DNA of 64,000 nucleotides from Xanthobacteraceae bacterium (GCA_022844205.1 JALHMF010000003.1:1-64000), one strand, 5' to 3'; numbered from the stretch's first letter, positions 34,240 through 45,892 are shown. Translations and numbers: made by a program. Notes: generated by a model from the letters alone, not told the origin.

Positions 34240-36495
34240 TCATTTCGCCGAGACGTCCTGTTTCTTAGTGGCCGCGGTCGTTGCGGCGGGGTCGCTTAGC
34301 GGGAAGCTGAGACGCATCCATGCGCCCCGCCCGCCCTGCTCCACGGCCGGGGCGTCGCGCAGTTCGAGCCTGCCGCCGTGGTCTTCGAGAATCTTGCCGA
34401 CGATCGCGAGGCCGAGCCCGGTGCCCTTCTCGTGGGTCGTCACATAGGGTTCGAGCAGCCGCTCGCGGTTTTCTTTGGGCAGGCCCGCGCCGTTGTCGAT
34501 CACATCGACATGGATGAATTCCGTCTCGCGCACGACGCGGACGATAATCTTTCCCTTGCCGCGTTGTTCTTCGGCTACGCCGGCAATCGCCTCGGTCGCG
34601 TTTTTCAGAATGTTGGTGAGCGCCTGCGAGACGAGACGGCGGTCGAATTTCGCGGGCAACGGCCCGTTCGGGAGTTCCGTTTCAAAATCGATGTCGGGAC
34701 TGCCGACGCGCTGGAGGAAAACGGACTGCCGCACGGTCTCCGCGAGATCCTGCTGTTCCAGCACCGGCTTCGGCATCCGGGCGAAGGCCGAGAATTCGTC
34801 CACCATGCGTCCGATGTCGCCGACCTGGCGGATGATGGTCTCGGTGCATTGCTCGAAAATTTCCCTGTCGTGGATGAGCGTCTTTCCGTATTTGCGCCGC
34901 AGCCGTTCCGCCGAAAGCTGGATCGGCGTGAGCGGGTTCTTGATTTCGTGCGCGATGCGGCGCGCGACATCCGCCCAGGCGGAGGTGCGCTGGGCCGTCA
35001 CCAGCTCCGTGATGTCGTCGAGCGTGATGACGTAGCCATGCTGCGTCTCGGGCGACGACTCCGTCGTGACCCGCACGTTGATCGTGCGCTCGCGGCCCGC
35101 TCTCGTCAGTGTGATGGTGCCTTGCGCGCGGGGCGCACCGTTCATTGCCTGATGGATGAGTTCTTTCAGTTCCGGAATGGCGCCCACCGCGTCCTTGCCG
35201 ATCAGTTCGTCCTCGGCGCGGCCCGTGAGCCGTTCGGCCGAACGATTGACGATGGTGATACGGCCTTCGGGATTCAGGCCGATGACACCGGCTCCGACGC
35301 CGGCAAGCACCGCCTCGGAGAAACGGCGCCGTGCATCGATCTGGTCGCGCGCGCGCACGATGTCGTCTCGCTGCGAGCGCAGTTCGTGCGTCATGGAATT
35401 GAAGCTCTCGCCGAGGCTTGCCAGATCGCCCTCCGCCCGGCGCACCGGCACCTGTACGAAGAGATTGCCGGAAGCGACAAGATCGGCGGCGGTGATCAGC
35501 CGGCGGATCGGCGCCACCAGCCGGTTTGCGAAATTGATGCCGAGCCAGATCGCCGAGAGCAAAAGGATCAGCGCGATCAGCGCATACATCAGCGCAAACG
35601 CCACCTGCACGCCGACGCGGCGCTGCTCCAGGCTTTGATACTCGAGCGCACTCTGCTCGCTTTCCTGCAGATACTGGATCACGCGCGGATCCATCAGGCG
35701 CGCGACATAGACGAAGGTATCCACGAAATTTGGCACCGGCGCGATCGCGAAGGCGAAGTCGTTGGTGTCGGCAAGCACCAGCAGCGGGTTCTCGCTGGTC
35801 GAGATTTTCGGGTCGATGTTCGGCGGCACCACGAAGTCGCGGCCGATATTGATGTCGGCCCGCTCGATCAGGCTGCGGTCGGAGCGGATCAGCATGACCG
35901 CCGGTGTCCCGCGCAGCACCGCTTGCGCACCGAGCAACTGGCGGAACTGAACGCGATCCTTGTCGAACATCGCGCGGTTGCGTCCGACATCGTTGGCGAT
36001 CTGCAAAACGTCCGAGCGGATCGTGAACGCGTGGTCGCGCACATAGACGCGCGCGACGTTGACGGAATTTTCGATAATGTCGCGCGTGCGGCCTGTGAAC
36101 CAGCGGTCGAGACCGCGGTCGAGCGTGATGGAGGCGATGACGGCGACGAGAATGGCGGGGACGGTCGCGATCACGCCGAACAGCAGCACGATGCGCACAT
36201 GCAGGCGGGAGCCCGCCCGCCCTCGCCTGCGCGCGCGCACAAGGCCGAGGATTTCCCAGGCGATGACACCGAGCAGGATGATGGCGGTCGCGAGATTGCC
36301 GAGCAGCACCGTGACCACGACATTGTGGGTCGGCGAAATCGCCGTGAGGCCGGTGAGGACGAGGAACGTTACCAGCGCGGAAAGCAGCGCCAGGATCACC
36401 GCGGCCGGCGCGAAATAGGCGCTCCACGTCCGCGGCGGCCGCGGGAACGGCGCCGAAGCAGGTGCGCTGGGAGATTTGACGCTCGTTTCAGTCAT
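34240..36495 (-). CDS. ntrY: Sensor histidine kinase NtrY
   Basis: 751 residues from ATG 36495. Three or four N-terminal membrane helices, a large periplasmic-type region (about 100-280), another helix, HAMP (about 320-375), PAS (about 390-490), the H-box in [27 protein letters not shown] and an ATPase domain ending ...GTGLGLAIVGKILEDHGG. It phosphorylates NtrX. A longer start at 36543 is less likely because the extension has no family match. Confidence 0.93.
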   Translation of the reverse strand: MTETSVKSPSAPASAPFPRPPRTWSAYFAPAAVILALLSALVTFLVLTGLTAISPTHNVVVTVLLGNLATAIILLGVIAWEILGLVRARRRGRAGSRLHVRIVLLFGVIATVPAILVAVIASITLDRGLDRWFTGRTRDIIENSVNVARVYVRDHAFTIRSDVLQIANDVGRNRAMFDKDRVQFRQLLGAQAVLRGTPAVMLIRSDRSLIERADINIGRDFVVPPNIDPKISTSENPLLVLADTNDFAFAIAPVPNFVDTFVYVARLMDPRVIQYLQESEQSALEYQSLEQRRVGVQVAFALMYALIALILLLSAIWLGINFANRLVAPIRRLITAADLVASGNLFVQVPVRRAEGDLASLGESFNSMTHELRSQRDDIVRARDQIDARRRFSEAVLAGVGAGVIGLNPEGRITIVNRSAERLTGRAEDELIGKDAVGAIPELKELIHQAMNGAPRAQGTITLTRAGRERTINVRVTTESSPETQHGYVITLDDITELVTAQRTSAWADVARRIAHEIKNPLTPIQLSAERLRRKYGKTLIHDREIFEQCTETIIRQVGDIGRMVDEFSAFARMPKPVLEQQDLAETVRQSVFLQRVGSPDIDFETELPNGPLPAKFDRRLVSQALTNILKNATEAIAGVAEEQRGKGKIIVRVVRETEFIHVDVIDNGAGLPKENRERLLEPYVTTHEKGTGLGLAIVGKILEDHGGRLELRDAPAVEQGGRGAWMRLSFPLSDPAATTAATKKQDVSAK

Positions 36496-36611
36496 GGAAC
36501 CACGCAGCCGAACAACACGGCATATGATGCCGTGCGACAACACTGGTGCAAAAATGTGACAGACGATAGGCCTGAATGGTCTAAAAAGCCAAGCTGGCGC
36601 GATTGGGAAGG

Positions 36612-38054
36612 TTACCGCATCGTCCGCATCACCTGGATATCGAGGTCGCGGATTTTCTTCCGGAGCGTATTGCGGTTCACGCCGAGCAGCTCCGCCGCCT
36701 TGATCTGGTTGCCGCGCGTGGCCGCAAGGGCGGCTGAAACGAGCGGCGTTTCGACCTCCCGCAGGATGCGGTGATAGAGCCCGGGCGGAGGGAGATTGTC
36801 GCCGAAGCCCGAGAAGTATTTGTTGAGATGACGCTCGACCGAGGCTTCGAGGTCTTCCTCGGTGCCGCCCTCGCCGCCGGGAGCCATCGCGGGCTGCGAA
36901 AGTTCGGAATCGATGATGGCCGCGCCGATCACATCCTGCGGATGCAGCGCCGCCAGCCTGCGCACGAGATTTTCCAGTTCGCGCACATTGCCCGGCCAGC
37001 GGTAGCGCTTCAGCCGTTCGATCGCGCTGGCATCGAGTTGCTTGTGCGGCAGGCCTTCGCGTTCCACGAGCGAGAAAAAGTGGCGCGCAAGATCCGGCAC
37101 GTCTTCGGCGCGCTCGCGCAGCGGCGGCAAGCGCAGCGGTACGACGTTCAGCCGGAAGAACAGGTCTTCGCGGAACAGTCCCTGCTGGATCAGGATGCGC
37201 AGGTCCTTGTTGGACGCCGCGATGATGCGCACGTCGGTCTTGATATGCGTGCGCCCGCCGACGGTGGTGTATTCGCCCTGTTGCAGCACGCGCAGGAGAC
37301 GCGTCTGCGCTTCCATCGGCATGTCGCCGATTTCGTCGAGAAAGAGCGTACCGCCCTCGGCCTGTTCGAAGCGGCCGGGATTGCGCGTGTTGGCGCCGGT
37401 GAAGGCGCCCTTCTCGTGCCCGAACAATTCGGCTTCGATCAAATCGCGCGGGATCGCCGCCATGTTGATCGGCACAAACGGGCCTGTGCGGCGCTTGCCG
37501 TAATCGTGCAGCGCGCGCGCAACGAGTTCCTTGCCGGTGCCGGACTCGCCCGCGATCATCACGGTGAGATCGGTCTGCATCAGGCGCGCGAGCACCCGGT
37601 AGATTTCCTGCATGGCGGGCGAGCGGCCGACCAGCGGAATGTTGAGGTCGCCCTCCTCCACCTTGGCGGCGGGCGCTTCGGAGCGCTTCGGATTGCTGAG
37701 CGCGCGCCCGACGATGGCGGTGAGTTCTTTCAGGTCGAAGGGCTTTGGCAGATATTCATAAGCGCCGCGCTCGGATGCGCGCACCGCCGTCATGAAGGTG
37801 TTCTGCGCGCTCATCACGATGACCGGCAGCTCGGGCCGCAGCTTCTTGATGCGCGGGATAAGATCGAACGCATTTTCGTCGGGCATCACGACATCCGTGA
37901 TGACGAGATCGCCGTCGCCCTGGCTGACCCAGCGCCACAGCGTTGCGGCGTTCCCGCAGGAACGGACTTCGTAACCGGCCCGGGACAGTGCCTGATTGAG
38001 CACGGTCCTGATGGCGGCGTCGTCGTCTGCGATCAGAATGCTGCCGGATGGCAT
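36612..38054 (-). CDS. ntrC: Nitrogen regulation response regulator NtrC
   Basis: 480 residues. Receiver with Asp54 in [13 protein letters not shown]+ domain with Walker [13 protein letters not shown], an intact GAFTGA loop ([12 protein letters not shown]) and Walker [14 protein letters not shown]; Fis-type HTH at the C-terminus ([25 protein letters not shown]). Activates sigma-54 promoters under nitrogen limitation with NtrB. Confidence 0.95.
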   Translation of the reverse strand: MPSGSILIADDDAAIRTVLNQALSRAGYEVRSCGNAATLWRWVSQGDGDLVITDVVMPDENAFDLIPRIKKLRPELPVIVMSAQNTFMTAVRASERGAYEYLPKPFDLKELTAIVGRALSNPKRSEAPAAKVEEGDLNIPLVGRSPAMQEIYRVLARLMQTDLTVMIAGESGTGKELVARALHDYGKRRTGPFVPINMAAIPRDLIEAELFGHEKGAFTGANTRNPGRFEQAEGGTLFLDEIGDMPMEAQTRLLRVLQQGEYTTVGGRTHIKTDVRIIAASNKDLRILIQQGLFREDLFFRLNVVPLRLPPLRERAEDVPDLARHFFSLVEREGLPHKQLDASAIERLKRYRWPGNVRELENLVRRLAALHPQDVIGAAIIDSELSQPAMAPGGEGGTEEDLEASVERHLNKYFSGFGDNLPPPGLYHRILREVETPLVSAALAATRGNQIKAAELLGVNRNTLRKKIRDLDIQVMRTMR

Positions 38055-38065
38055 GGACTAGAACC

Positions 38066-39196
38066 TCACGACTTTTCCGCCGGCTCCGGGCCGGCCTCGC
38101 TGTAAATCGGCATCAGTACGCGGAACGTTGTACGGCGGGGCTGACTGTCACATTCGACGATGCCGCCGTGGTCACCGACGATCTTCGCAACCATTGCAAG
38201 ACCGAGGCCACTGCCGCTGGTCTTGGTCGTGACGAACGGGTCGAACAAATGGGGCATCAGGTCTTCCGGCACGCCGGGACCGTTGTCGCGGACGCAGAAT
38301 TCGAGCGGCAGGCTTACGCGCGTCGTGGTGCCGGGAGCCGTCAGGCGTACGCCGGGACGGAAAGCGGTGGTCAGGACGATCTCGCCCTCGGCCGCGTCGT
38401 CGATCGCTTCCGCCGCGTTCTTGATGAGATTCAGGAAGACCTGCACGAGCTGGTCGCGGTTGGCATACACCGGCGGCAGCGAGGGATCGTACTCCTCGTT
38501 GATGCGGATGTAGCGCGCGAAGCCCGAAATCGCGATCCGCTTCACATGCTCCAGCACGGCGTGGATGTTGACAGCCTCGCGCTCGATCGGACGCTCGTCG
38601 GAGAAAATTTCCATCCGGTCGACGAGCTTCACGATGCGGTCGGCCTCGTCGCAGATGAGGCGTGTCAGCGTGCGGTCGTCCTCGTCGGCGGATTGCTCGA
38701 GGAGTTGTGCCGCCCCGCGGATGCCGGAGAGCGGGTTCTTGATTTCATGGGCGAGCATCGCCGCGAGTGCCGTCACCGTGCGGGCGGCACCACGATGGGT
38801 GAGCTGGCGGTCGATCTTGTCGGCCATCGTGCGCTCCTGCAGCACGACCAGCACTTCGCCCGCCCGCTCGATCATCGGCGCCACGAGAATGTCCACCACG
38901 CGCTCGCTGCCGGTCCTCGGTGTGCCAAGATCGACGCGATATTCGTTTACCGCGGAGCCGCGCGTCCGCACCTGTTCGATCAGGGCCAGCAGCGGGCTTC
39001 CGAATGGCACGAACTCCTTGATTTTGTGCCGCCGCATCACCGGCGCGCCGACGGCGAAAAAGGCTTCTGCCGCGACGTTCGCATCGACGACATGGCCGTC
39101 GGGGCCGACGGTCAGCACCGGGTGCGGCAACGCATTGAGCACTGCTTCCGCGCCGCTTGCGGACATATTCATGCGCTGGACATTGGCTTTGCTCAT
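38066..39196 (-). CDS. ntrB: Nitrogen regulation histidine kinase NtrB
   Basis: 376 residues from ATG 39196, overlapping the dusB stop (ATGA). PAS domain (about 15-115, [22 protein letters not shown]), H-box [20 protein letters not shown], and an ATPase with N box [17 protein letters not shown] and G box [18 protein letters not shown]. It is soluble and expected to act with PII (GlnB). Confidence 0.94.
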   Translation of the reverse strand: MSKANVQRMNMSASGAEAVLNALPHPVLTVGPDGHVVDANVAAEAFFAVGAPVMRRHKIKEFVPFGSPLLALIEQVRTRGSAVNEYRVDLGTPRTGSERVVDILVAPMIERAGEVLVVLQERTMADKIDRQLTHRGAARTVTALAAMLAHEIKNPLSGIRGAAQLLEQSADEDDRTLTRLICDEADRIVKLVDRMEIFSDERPIEREAVNIHAVLEHVKRIAISGFARYIRINEEYDPSLPPVYANRDQLVQVFLNLIKNAAEAIDDAAEGEIVLTTAFRPGVRLTAPGTTTRVSLPLEFCVRDNGPGVPEDLMPHLFDPFVTTKTSGSGLGLAMVAKIVGDHGGIVECDSQPRRTTFRVLMPIYSEAGPEPAEKS

Positions 39197-40221
39197 GCGG
39201 CGGCACTCCAGCCGAGATCGTCGTAGGCATTGGAGATGCCGCGCATAACGGCCGCCGGATCGTTTTCCGCGAGCAGGCTCGCCCGCCACCGCTTTGCCCA
39301 ATCGGTAGCGCGGCCGAACGAGACAGCGCCCGCTTCCAGCGCCCAGCCGATGTGCTTGCGTGCTTCGCGCGCGCCCCGCTCACGGCCCGAATGGGCGAGC
39401 CATGATTCGTATAGTTCCAGCAGCAGATCGCGCTGTTCGGCGAGCGGCGGATCGGAAAGTCGCTCACCCGTTTCAAGATAATGACCCACCTGCCCCGGAA
39501 ACCACGGACGGCCGCGCGCGGCACGTCCGATCATCACGCCGTCGGCTCCGGACTGTTCGAGCATCAGGTCGGCATCTTCGAAAGTGAGAAGATCGCCATT
39601 CGCGATCACGGGAATATTCACCGCATCCTTCACCGCCGCGATCGCGCTCCAGTCGGCGCGTCCCTGATAGAATTGCGCGCGCGTGCGGCCATGCACCGTT
39701 ACCATCGCGATGCCGAGCGCTTCGGCGCGGCGTGCAAGTTCGGGAGCCACGATGGACTGCTCGTCCCAGCCGAGACGCATCTTCAGCGTCACGGGAATCT
39801 TCACGCTCGCGACGACGGATTCCAAAAGACGCGTCGCAAGATCGAGATCGCGCAGCAAGGCAGCACCCGCCTGGCCGGATGTCACCTGCTTTGCGGGGCA
39901 TCCCATGTTGATGTCGATGATCGACGCGCCGGCGGTTTCGGCGATGCGCGCACCTTCCGCGAGCCAGTGCGGCTCGCAGCCCGCGAGTTGCACGACATGC
40001 AGGCCCACATCCTCGCCCTCGGCGCGCGCCATGGCTTCGGCGGCACCGCCCGCGAGCCATTCGCTCGCGATCATTTCGGAGATCACCAGTCCCGCGCCGT
40101 AGCGTGAGGCAGCCTTTCGGAAGGGCAGATCGGTGATCCCTGCCATAGGGGCTAGCAGTGCCCGGTTTGCGAGCAAATGCGGGCCGACAGGAAGGGAAGT
40201 CTTGGGGTCTAGGTCGATCAC
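39193..40221 (-). CDS. dusB: tRNA-dihydrouridine synthase DusB
   Basis: 342 residues. FMN-binding TIM barrel with [14 protein letters not shown], the catalytic Cys in [19 protein letters not shown] and [12 protein letters not shown]. Reduces specific uridines in tRNA D-loops. It heads the dusB-ntrBC operon, as in many proteobacteria. The divergent 178 bp to ispDF must hold both promoters. Confidence 0.93.
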   Translation of the reverse strand: MIDLDPKTSLPVGPHLLANRALLAPMAGITDLPFRKAASRYGAGLVISEMIASEWLAGGAAEAMARAEGEDVGLHVVQLAGCEPHWLAEGARIAETAGASIIDINMGCPAKQVTSGQAGAALLRDLDLATRLLESVVASVKIPVTLKMRLGWDEQSIVAPELARRAEALGIAMVTVHGRTRAQFYQGRADWSAIAAVKDAVNIPVIANGDLLTFEDADLMLEQSGADGVMIGRAARGRPWFPGQVGHYLETGERLSDPPLAEQRDLLLELYESWLAHSGRERGAREARKHIGWALEAGAVSFGRATDWAKRWRASLLAENDPAAVMRGISNAYDDLGWSAAA

Positions 40222-40399
40222 TTGCTACCCGTTGATGCCTAAAATCTAGGCCAAGATAATTCTGCATACATCTTAGTCAAATCACGCTTTCTGGCGCAAG
40301 TGCTTTTGTGCGTTGCAATCGCCAAATCCAAGGAAATTCGCCTATGCGTCAAAATGGGTAGGACTGGACGCCAGACGCTAGGCACCGGATAGAGGCAGG

Positions 40400-41572
40400 A
40401 TGAGAACCGCCGCCATCATCGCCGCCGCAGGCATCGGAACCCGCGCCGGGCCGGGAATCCCGAAGCAATACCGCAGCCTCGACCGCCTGCCGGTGATCCG
40501 GCGCTCGCTCGAACTGTTCGAGGCAAGCAGCGAGGTGGAAGCCATCCAGCCGGTGATTCACCCCGATCACGCCGCGGATTTCGGCCAGGCAAGCGCCGGG
40601 CTGAGGAAATGCCTGCCCGCCGTATCCGGCGGCGCGACACGGCAACGATCGGTGCTGGCGGGCCTGGAAGCGCTCGCAAGGCACGCTCCGGAGATCGTGC
40701 TGATTCACGATGCCGCCCGGCCGCACCCATCGCCTTCACTGCTCTCTCGCGCCATCGAAGCTTCGCTCAGAACGGGCGCCGCCGTGCCCGCCCTTCCCGT
40801 CACCGACACCGTGAAGCGTGTCGACAGCCACGGACTGGTGATGGAGACGCTGGCGCGGGAGGAATTGCGCGCCGTGCAGACGCCGCAGGCGTTCGCGTTC
40901 GACAAGCTACTCGCCGCGCACCGGGCCGCGCGCGACGCGGAGCGCGACGATTTTCCCGATGACGCCGCCCTCGCCGAATGGGCCGGGATCACGGTGGCGA
41001 CGTTCGAGGGCGAGCGCGGCAATGTGAAGATCACGACGCCGGAAGATTTTGCCCGGTTCGCGGGCGAAGAGTTCATGACAAGACCCGACATCCGCAACGG
41101 CACCGGCTTCGACGTGCACCCATTCGGTCCCGGCGATCATGTGATGCTCGGCGGCGTGAAAGTCCCGCACGCTAAAGGAGTCGTCGGCCATTCCGATGCG
41201 GACGTGGTCCTGCATGCGTTGACCGATGCCGTTCTGGGTGCAATGGGCGAAGGCGATATCGGTTTGCACTTTCCGCCGTCCGACGAACGCTGGCGCGGCG
41301 CTTCCTCCGACCGGTTTCTCGCGCACGCGGTTTCGTTCGTGCTTTCGCGCGGCGGGGCGATCGCCAATCTGGATGTGACGGTTCTCAGCGAAGCGCCGAA
41401 GATCGGCCCGCATCGCGACGCGATCCGGCAACGCATCGCGGAAATCGCGGGCGTCGATCCTTCGCGCGTGAATGTGAAGGCAACGACGACCGAAGGGCTC
41501 GGTTTCATCGGACGGAACGAAGGCATTGCCGCGATGGCAAGCGCCACCGTCCGCCTTCCGCTGGGGCGCTGA
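40400..41572 (+). CDS. ispDF: Bifunctional IspD/IspF of the MEP isoprenoid pathway
   Basis: 390 residues. The IspD half (1-225) has [25 protein letters not shown] and PVTDTVKRV. The IspF half (about 230-390) has [39 protein letters not shown] and [14 protein letters not shown]. The fusion makes CDP-ME and then MEcPP; it is common in alphaproteobacteria. Confidence 0.96.
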   Translation: MRTAAIIAAAGIGTRAGPGIPKQYRSLDRLPVIRRSLELFEASSEVEAIQPVIHPDHAADFGQASAGLRKCLPAVSGGATRQRSVLAGLEALARHAPEIVLIHDAARPHPSPSLLSRAIEASLRTGAAVPALPVTDTVKRVDSHGLVMETLAREELRAVQTPQAFAFDKLLAAHRAARDAERDDFPDDAALAEWAGITVATFEGERGNVKITTPEDFARFAGEEFMTRPDIRNGTGFDVHPFGPGDHVMLGGVKVPHAKGVVGHSDADVVLHALTDAVLGAMGEGDIGLHFPPSDERWRGASSDRFLAHAVSFVLSRGGAIANLDVTVLSEAPKIGPHRDAIRQRIAEIAGVDPSRVNVKATTTEGLGFIGRNEGIAAMASATVRLPLGR

Positions 41573-41573
41573 A

Positions 41574-42065
41574 ATGCTGGACGCGGAAGTTCAGGACGCG
41601 GCGAAAAAACTGCTCCATTTTTTTCGCGACCGGAAGCTCACGCTGGTCACGGCGGAATCCTGCACCGGCGGGCTCGTGGCGGGCGCTGTAACCGAAATCG
41701 CGGGCTCGTCCGATGTGCTGGAGCACGGCTTCGTGACGTATTCCAATGCCGCCAAGGAAACCGTGCTTGGCGTGCCCACGTCGATTTTCCATCTCTACGG
41801 TGCGGTGAGCGAGCAATGCGCCCGCGCGATGGCGGAAGGTGCGCTGAAGGTTTCTCCGGCGGATATTTCCATCGCCGTGACCGGCATTGCTGGGCCGGGC
41901 GGCGGTTCGCCCGCAAAGCCGGTCGGGCTTGTGCATTTCGCCGCCGCGCGCCGTGGCGGTCAGGTACTGCACCGGGAAATGCGTTTCGGCGATCCCGGCC
42001 GCAGCGAAATCCGCCGGAGTTCCGTGCTGATCGCTCTCTCCCTTGCGATGGATGCCGCGAAGTAA
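41574..42065 (+). CDS. pncC: CinA C-terminal domain nicotinamide-nucleotide amidohydrolase
   Basis: 163 residues from ATG 41574, 1 bp after the ispDF stop. It consists only of the CinA-C/PncC domain: TAESCTGGLVAGAVTEIAGSSDVLEHGFVTYSNAAKETVLGV and VTGIAGPGGGSPAKPVGLVHFA. It deamidates NMN. An ispDF neighbour is usual. Confidence 0.9.
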   Translation: MLDAEVQDAAKKLLHFFRDRKLTLVTAESCTGGLVAGAVTEIAGSSDVLEHGFVTYSNAAKETVLGVPTSIFHLYGAVSEQCARAMAEGALKVSPADISIAVTGIAGPGGGSPAKPVGLVHFAAARRGGQVLHREMRFGDPGRSEIRRSSVLIALSLAMDAAK

Positions 42066-42066
42066 T

Positions 42067-42154
42067 GTCGTTCCGGGGCGGACGCGTAGCGCCGAACCCG
42101 GCATCCGGAAAGTCCGCTGGATTCCGGACAGCCGCTGCGCGGCTTCCGAAATGA
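42067..42154. repeat. REP-like palindromic element between convergent genes
   Basis: GTCGTTCCGGGGCGGACGCG opens the element and GCGCGGCTTCCGAAATGAC closes it, with GCCGAACCCGG and ATTCCGGACAGCCGCTGCGC inside. This is the GTCATTCCGG...CCGGAATGAC type of Bradyrhizobiaceae intergenic repeats. It separates convergent genes and may terminate both. Confidence 0.7.
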
Positions 42155-42155
42155 C

Positions 42156-44423
42156 TCACTTCGCGAATTTCTTGTTCCAGATCGCGCCGAGGATATTCGA
42201 GTAATCGTCCGTCCACACGGCCACATCGCCCGGCTCGATCTTCTTCCAGCCTTCCCGTTGCGGCAGGCTGCCGAGATCGGCTTCGGAGCGGGCCAGCACG
42301 GCAAGGTGTGCGTTCGCCTTGAAACTGACGAGAATGCTCTGCGGCGTGCGGTCGAGCTTCACATAACCGACAAGACCGTGGCTGGCGGCGACCGCGCCCA
42401 CCACCTGCGACAGCTCCATGTGACGGTTGGAAATGTGCGCGATGATAATGCCGTTCTTCGCAAGCCGTTGCAGATACCCGGCGAAGGCTTCGCGGGTAAG
42501 CAGATGCACCGGAATGGCATCCGATGAAAACGCATCGAGCGCGATCACATCATATTGCTGCTTCGAGGCGACCAGCGTGAGACGCGCATCGCCCAGCACG
42601 ATCGGCGTCTCCGGCGCGCATTCGGTATGGAAGCGAAAGAGTTTTGGATCGCGCGCGATGCGGACGACCTCCGGATCGATCTCGAAGAACGACCAGTTCT
42701 CGCCTTCGCGCCGGTAGCAAGCGAGCGAACCGGCGCCGAGGCCGACGACGGCGACATGGTTCAGCCGGCCATGCACTTCGCGCGCGGCCGCGAAAACGTC
42801 CGAATAGGGACCGCCTTCGTAGTAGTAGGTGATCGCTTCCGGCTTGCCGGCAACGGGAGAGCCATCGGCATTGCGAACTTTTTCCGCGCCGTGGATCGTG
42901 GTGCCGTGAAACAGGAGCCGGTGCGTCCTGTCCTCGCTCTCGACAATCTTGTGGACACCGAAAAAGCTGCGCGAGGTTTCGATGCGCTTCAGCCCCGGTT
43001 GCCAGAAACCGGTAACGGCAAACGCGAGCACAACGAAGCCGAAGAGCTGGGCCGGTTGATTGCGTTTCCAGATCATCAGGCCGGTGAGGCCAGCAAGTGC
43101 AAGCTGGAAGAACATATCGCTGCCGGATGGCAGCCGCACGTCGAACAGGAACACCGATACCGCAATCGCGCCGGCAAGAGTGAGCATCGGCCACGACGCC
43201 CGCAGAAAACCTTGCAGGCCCTTCGCGAACGCACCGGGCAGCACGAGCACGGATGCCACGATCAGCACCGGGTATTCCCAGGTGTTGTTGAAGATGTTCG
43301 GTGCAACAAGACCCGCGAATACGCCGCCGATCACGCCGCCGACGGAAATCAGCAGGTAGAATTCCGTGAGGCGCGCGGGTGCCGGACGGCGTGCGTATAG
43401 TTGTCCGTGGCAATGCAGTGCCAGCACCATGAAGCCAAACAGGTTCAAGCCGATGCTGGTCAGCCAGTAGGTCTTGTCGCCAAGCAGGATGCTGATCGAC
43501 AGGAACGCCACGATGAACGGCGCAATCGTCGCCGCGACGAACGGCGAGATCAGCGGCGGGTCGCGGAACAGGATCACGAATGTCAGAAGATAAAGTGCGA
43601 GCGGGATCACCCAGAGGAACGGCGCCGCCGCCACATCGGTGGTGATGTGCGCCGTGACCGCGATCACAAGCCCCGAAGGAATGGCCGCCAGCGCGATCCA
43701 GTTGAGCCGTTCGTTCCACGACAATTCCGCACCGCGTTCGGCCGTTGCGGAAGGCGCGGCCTTCACCTGCGTCACGGTCAGCGCCGCGGCACCGACGAGC
43801 AGCGTCAGCATGGCAAAACCGAACGTCCACAGTGCCGCCTGCATGTGCAGCGTGAACGCCGGCTCGAACAGGAACGGATAGAGCAGCAAGGCGGCAAAAG
43901 AGCCGAGATTGGACGCCGCATAGAGCACGTAAGGGTTCTTCGACTGCTCGTGCCCGCTGACGGCGAACCAGCTTTGCAGCAGCGGCGCGCTCGCCGCGAG
44001 GGCCGTGAACGGCAGCCCGATCGAGGCCGTAAAGAGTGCGACCAGCCAGAATTCGATACCGCTCGATGGCGGTGTGCTGTAGCCCGCCGCCACGCCGATC
44101 GGCAGGCTCACGACCGCGAGCGCCAGAAATCCGAGATGGACATAGGCCGCTTTTGCAGGCGCCAGCGTGCGTGCGAGAAAATGCGCGTAGGCGTATCCGG
44201 CCAGCAATGCCGTTTGGAAGAACACCATCGCCACCGACCACACCGACGGTGCCCCGCCAAGCACCGGCAGTACCATCTTCGTGAACATCGGCTGCACGGC
44301 GAACAAGAGCAGCGCCGACGTAAACATCGTTACGGCGAACAGTGCGGGCGCATAGCGGAGCGCGATCACGCGCCCGTGCAGCCCGGATGATACGGCGGGG
44401 TCGATTGTTGTCATGAACGGCAC
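42156..44423 (-). CDS. Fused MFS-type membrane protein and spermidine synthase-like domain
   Basis: 755 residues. About twelve or more hydrophobic segments (1-480) are followed by a SAM-type Rossmann domain (about 500-740) with VVGLGAGSLACY, FFEIDPEVVRIA and DVIALDAFSSDAIPVHLLT. These are annotated as fused MFS/spermidine synthases. The catalytic part resembles aminopropyltransferases, but true spermidine synthesis is unproven for this fusion family. No polyamine genes nearby. Confidence 0.85.
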   Translation of the reverse strand: MPFMTTIDPAVSSGLHGRVIALRYAPALFAVTMFTSALLLFAVQPMFTKMVLPVLGGAPSVWSVAMVFFQTALLAGYAYAHFLARTLAPAKAAYVHLGFLALAVVSLPIGVAAGYSTPPSSGIEFWLVALFTASIGLPFTALAASAPLLQSWFAVSGHEQSKNPYVLYAASNLGSFAALLLYPFLFEPAFTLHMQAALWTFGFAMLTLLVGAAALTVTQVKAAPSATAERGAELSWNERLNWIALAAIPSGLVIAVTAHITTDVAAAPFLWVIPLALYLLTFVILFRDPPLISPFVAATIAPFIVAFLSISILLGDKTYWLTSIGLNLFGFMVLALHCHGQLYARRPAPARLTEFYLLISVGGVIGGVFAGLVAPNIFNNTWEYPVLIVASVLVLPGAFAKGLQGFLRASWPMLTLAGAIAVSVFLFDVRLPSGSDMFFQLALAGLTGLMIWKRNQPAQLFGFVVLAFAVTGFWQPGLKRIETSRSFFGVHKIVESEDRTHRLLFHGTTIHGAEKVRNADGSPVAGKPEAITYYYEGGPYSDVFAAAREVHGRLNHVAVVGLGAGSLACYRREGENWSFFEIDPEVVRIARDPKLFRFHTECAPETPIVLGDARLTLVASKQQYDVIALDAFSSDAIPVHLLTREAFAGYLQRLAKNGIIIAHISNRHMELSQVVGAVAASHGLVGYVKLDRTPQSILVSFKANAHLAVLARSEADLGSLPQREGWKKIEPGDVAVWTDDYSNILGAIWNKKFAK

Positions 44424-44451
44424 TCCCGACCATGACGCTAGAGAGGCTTGC

Positions 44452-44916
44452 TTAACCGTCGCTTACCCGGCCATGGACCTCGTCCGCCCGTTTCTCGAAG
44501 GCCTCGGCGAAACGGCGGAATGCTGTGTCGAATACCGCACCCATGAGCAGGGCCAAAGTGCGGGAGCGAAACTCGTAATCGATGAAAAAGCCGACTTCCG
44601 AGGCCCGTTCATCCACCGGCTTGAAGGTCCAGCGGTTTTGCAGCGACCGGAACGGCCCGGAAAGATACTCCACCAGAATTTCGAGCCTTGGTTTATCGAG
44701 TGTAACCCGGCTCGTGAAAGTTTCACGGAACAGCTTGTAGGCGACCCCCATCTCCGCGACGAGCACGATGGTGCCCTCGCCAAGGTCCTCGCGCTTGATG
44801 ATCTTCAGGGAGGCGCACAGCGGCACAAATTCAGGATAGCGCTCAACATCGGCGACGAGGTCGAACATGTCCGCGGCCGCGTGGCGCACGCGGCGTTTCG
44901 TGCTGAACGAAGGCAT
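44452..44916 (-). CDS. COQ10/RatA-like SRPBCC protein
   Basis: 154 residues. VRHAAADMFDLVADVERYPEFVPLCASLKI is the START/Coq10 signature. It likely binds ubiquinone or another lipid and aids respiration; the RatA toxin annotation is a homology transfer only. The ATG overlaps the lipA stop, a standard alphaproteobacterial pairing. Confidence 0.88.
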   Translation of the reverse strand: MPSFSTKRRVRHAAADMFDLVADVERYPEFVPLCASLKIIKREDLGEGTIVLVAEMGVAYKLFRETFTSRVTLDKPRLEILVEYLSGPFRSLQNRWTFKPVDERASEVGFFIDYEFRSRTLALLMGAVFDTAFRRFAEAFEKRADEVHGRVSDG

Positions 44917-45869
44917 CAGACGCCGAGTTTTTTGCTGCGCGCCGCGCGCAGCTGCTCGAAATCCTCGCCCGCATGATGCGAGGAGCGCGTCAGCGGCGAC
45001 GAAGAAACCATCAGGAAGCCTTTGGAGTAAGCGACGGTCTTGTAGCCGTCGAATTCCTCCGGCGGGATGTAGCGCATCACCGCGTGATGCTTGCGCGACG
45101 GCTGGAGATATTGACCGATGGTGAGGAAGTCCACGTCGGCGGAGCGCAGGTCGTCCATCACCGCGAGGATTTCGTTCCGCTCCTCGCCGAGCCCGACCAT
45201 GATGCCGGATTTGGTGAAGATCGTCGGATCGATTTCCTTCACCTGCTGCAAGAGCCGGATGCTGTGGAAGTAGCGCGCCCCCGGCCGCACGGTGAGATAT
45301 TTCGACGGCACGGTTTCCAGATTGTGGTTGAACACATCGGGCTTGGCGCGGGCGACGATTTCAAGGGCACCTTCCTTGCGCAGGAAATCCGGTGTCAGCA
45401 CTTCGACCGTCGTGCCGGGGCTGAACGTGCGGATCGCCCGGATCGTTTCCGCGAAATGTTCGGCGCCGCCATCGGCAAGATCGTCGCGGTCCACGGACGT
45501 GACCACGACATGCTTGAGGCCGAGTTTCTCGGTGGCGCGTCCCACCTTCTCCGGTTCGGCTGCATCAAGCGGCCCCGGTAGACCTGTTTTTACATCGCAG
45601 AACGCACAGGCGCGCGTGCAGGTGTCGCCCATGATCATGAAGGTGGCGTGCTTGACCGCCCAGCACTCGCCGATATTCGGACACGACGCTTCCTGGCAGA
45701 CCGTGTGCAGCCCGAACTCGCGCACGATGTCCTTCGTCGCGTCGAACGCACCCGGCCCCGGCGCCTTCACGCGAATCCACGCGGGCTTCGGCGAAAAGGG
45801 CGTATCGGGGCGATGCGCCTTCTCGGGATGGCGCGGCCGCTTGCTCAGTGTGTCGATGACGTTGGCCAT
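44916..45869 (-). CDS. lipA: Lipoyl synthase
   Basis: 317 residues. Auxiliary cluster cysteines are in [12 protein letters not shown] and the radical-SAM CxxxCxxC is in [10 protein letters not shown]; the C-terminal Ser ligand is in [10 protein letters not shown]. It inserts sulfur into octanoyl groups on lipoyl domains, including those of PdhB and PdhC encoded nearby. Confidence 0.96.
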   Translation of the reverse strand: MANVIDTLSKRPRHPEKAHRPDTPFSPKPAWIRVKAPGPGAFDATKDIVREFGLHTVCQEASCPNIGECWAVKHATFMIMGDTCTRACAFCDVKTGLPGPLDAAEPEKVGRATEKLGLKHVVVTSVDRDDLADGGAEHFAETIRAIRTFSPGTTVEVLTPDFLRKEGALEIVARAKPDVFNHNLETVPSKYLTVRPGARYFHSIRLLQQVKEIDPTIFTKSGIMVGLGEERNEILAVMDDLRSADVDFLTIGQYLQPSRKHHAVMRYIPPEEFDGYKTVAYSKGFLMVSSSPLTRSSHHAGEDFEQLRAARSKKLGV

Positions 45870-45892
45870 GGCGGTGTTCTAGCGGAAATCCC

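Noticed and set aside
34378-36774. 798-codon plus-strand frame
   Set aside because: Antisense to ntrY, whose domain set is complete; typical of high-GC shadow frames.
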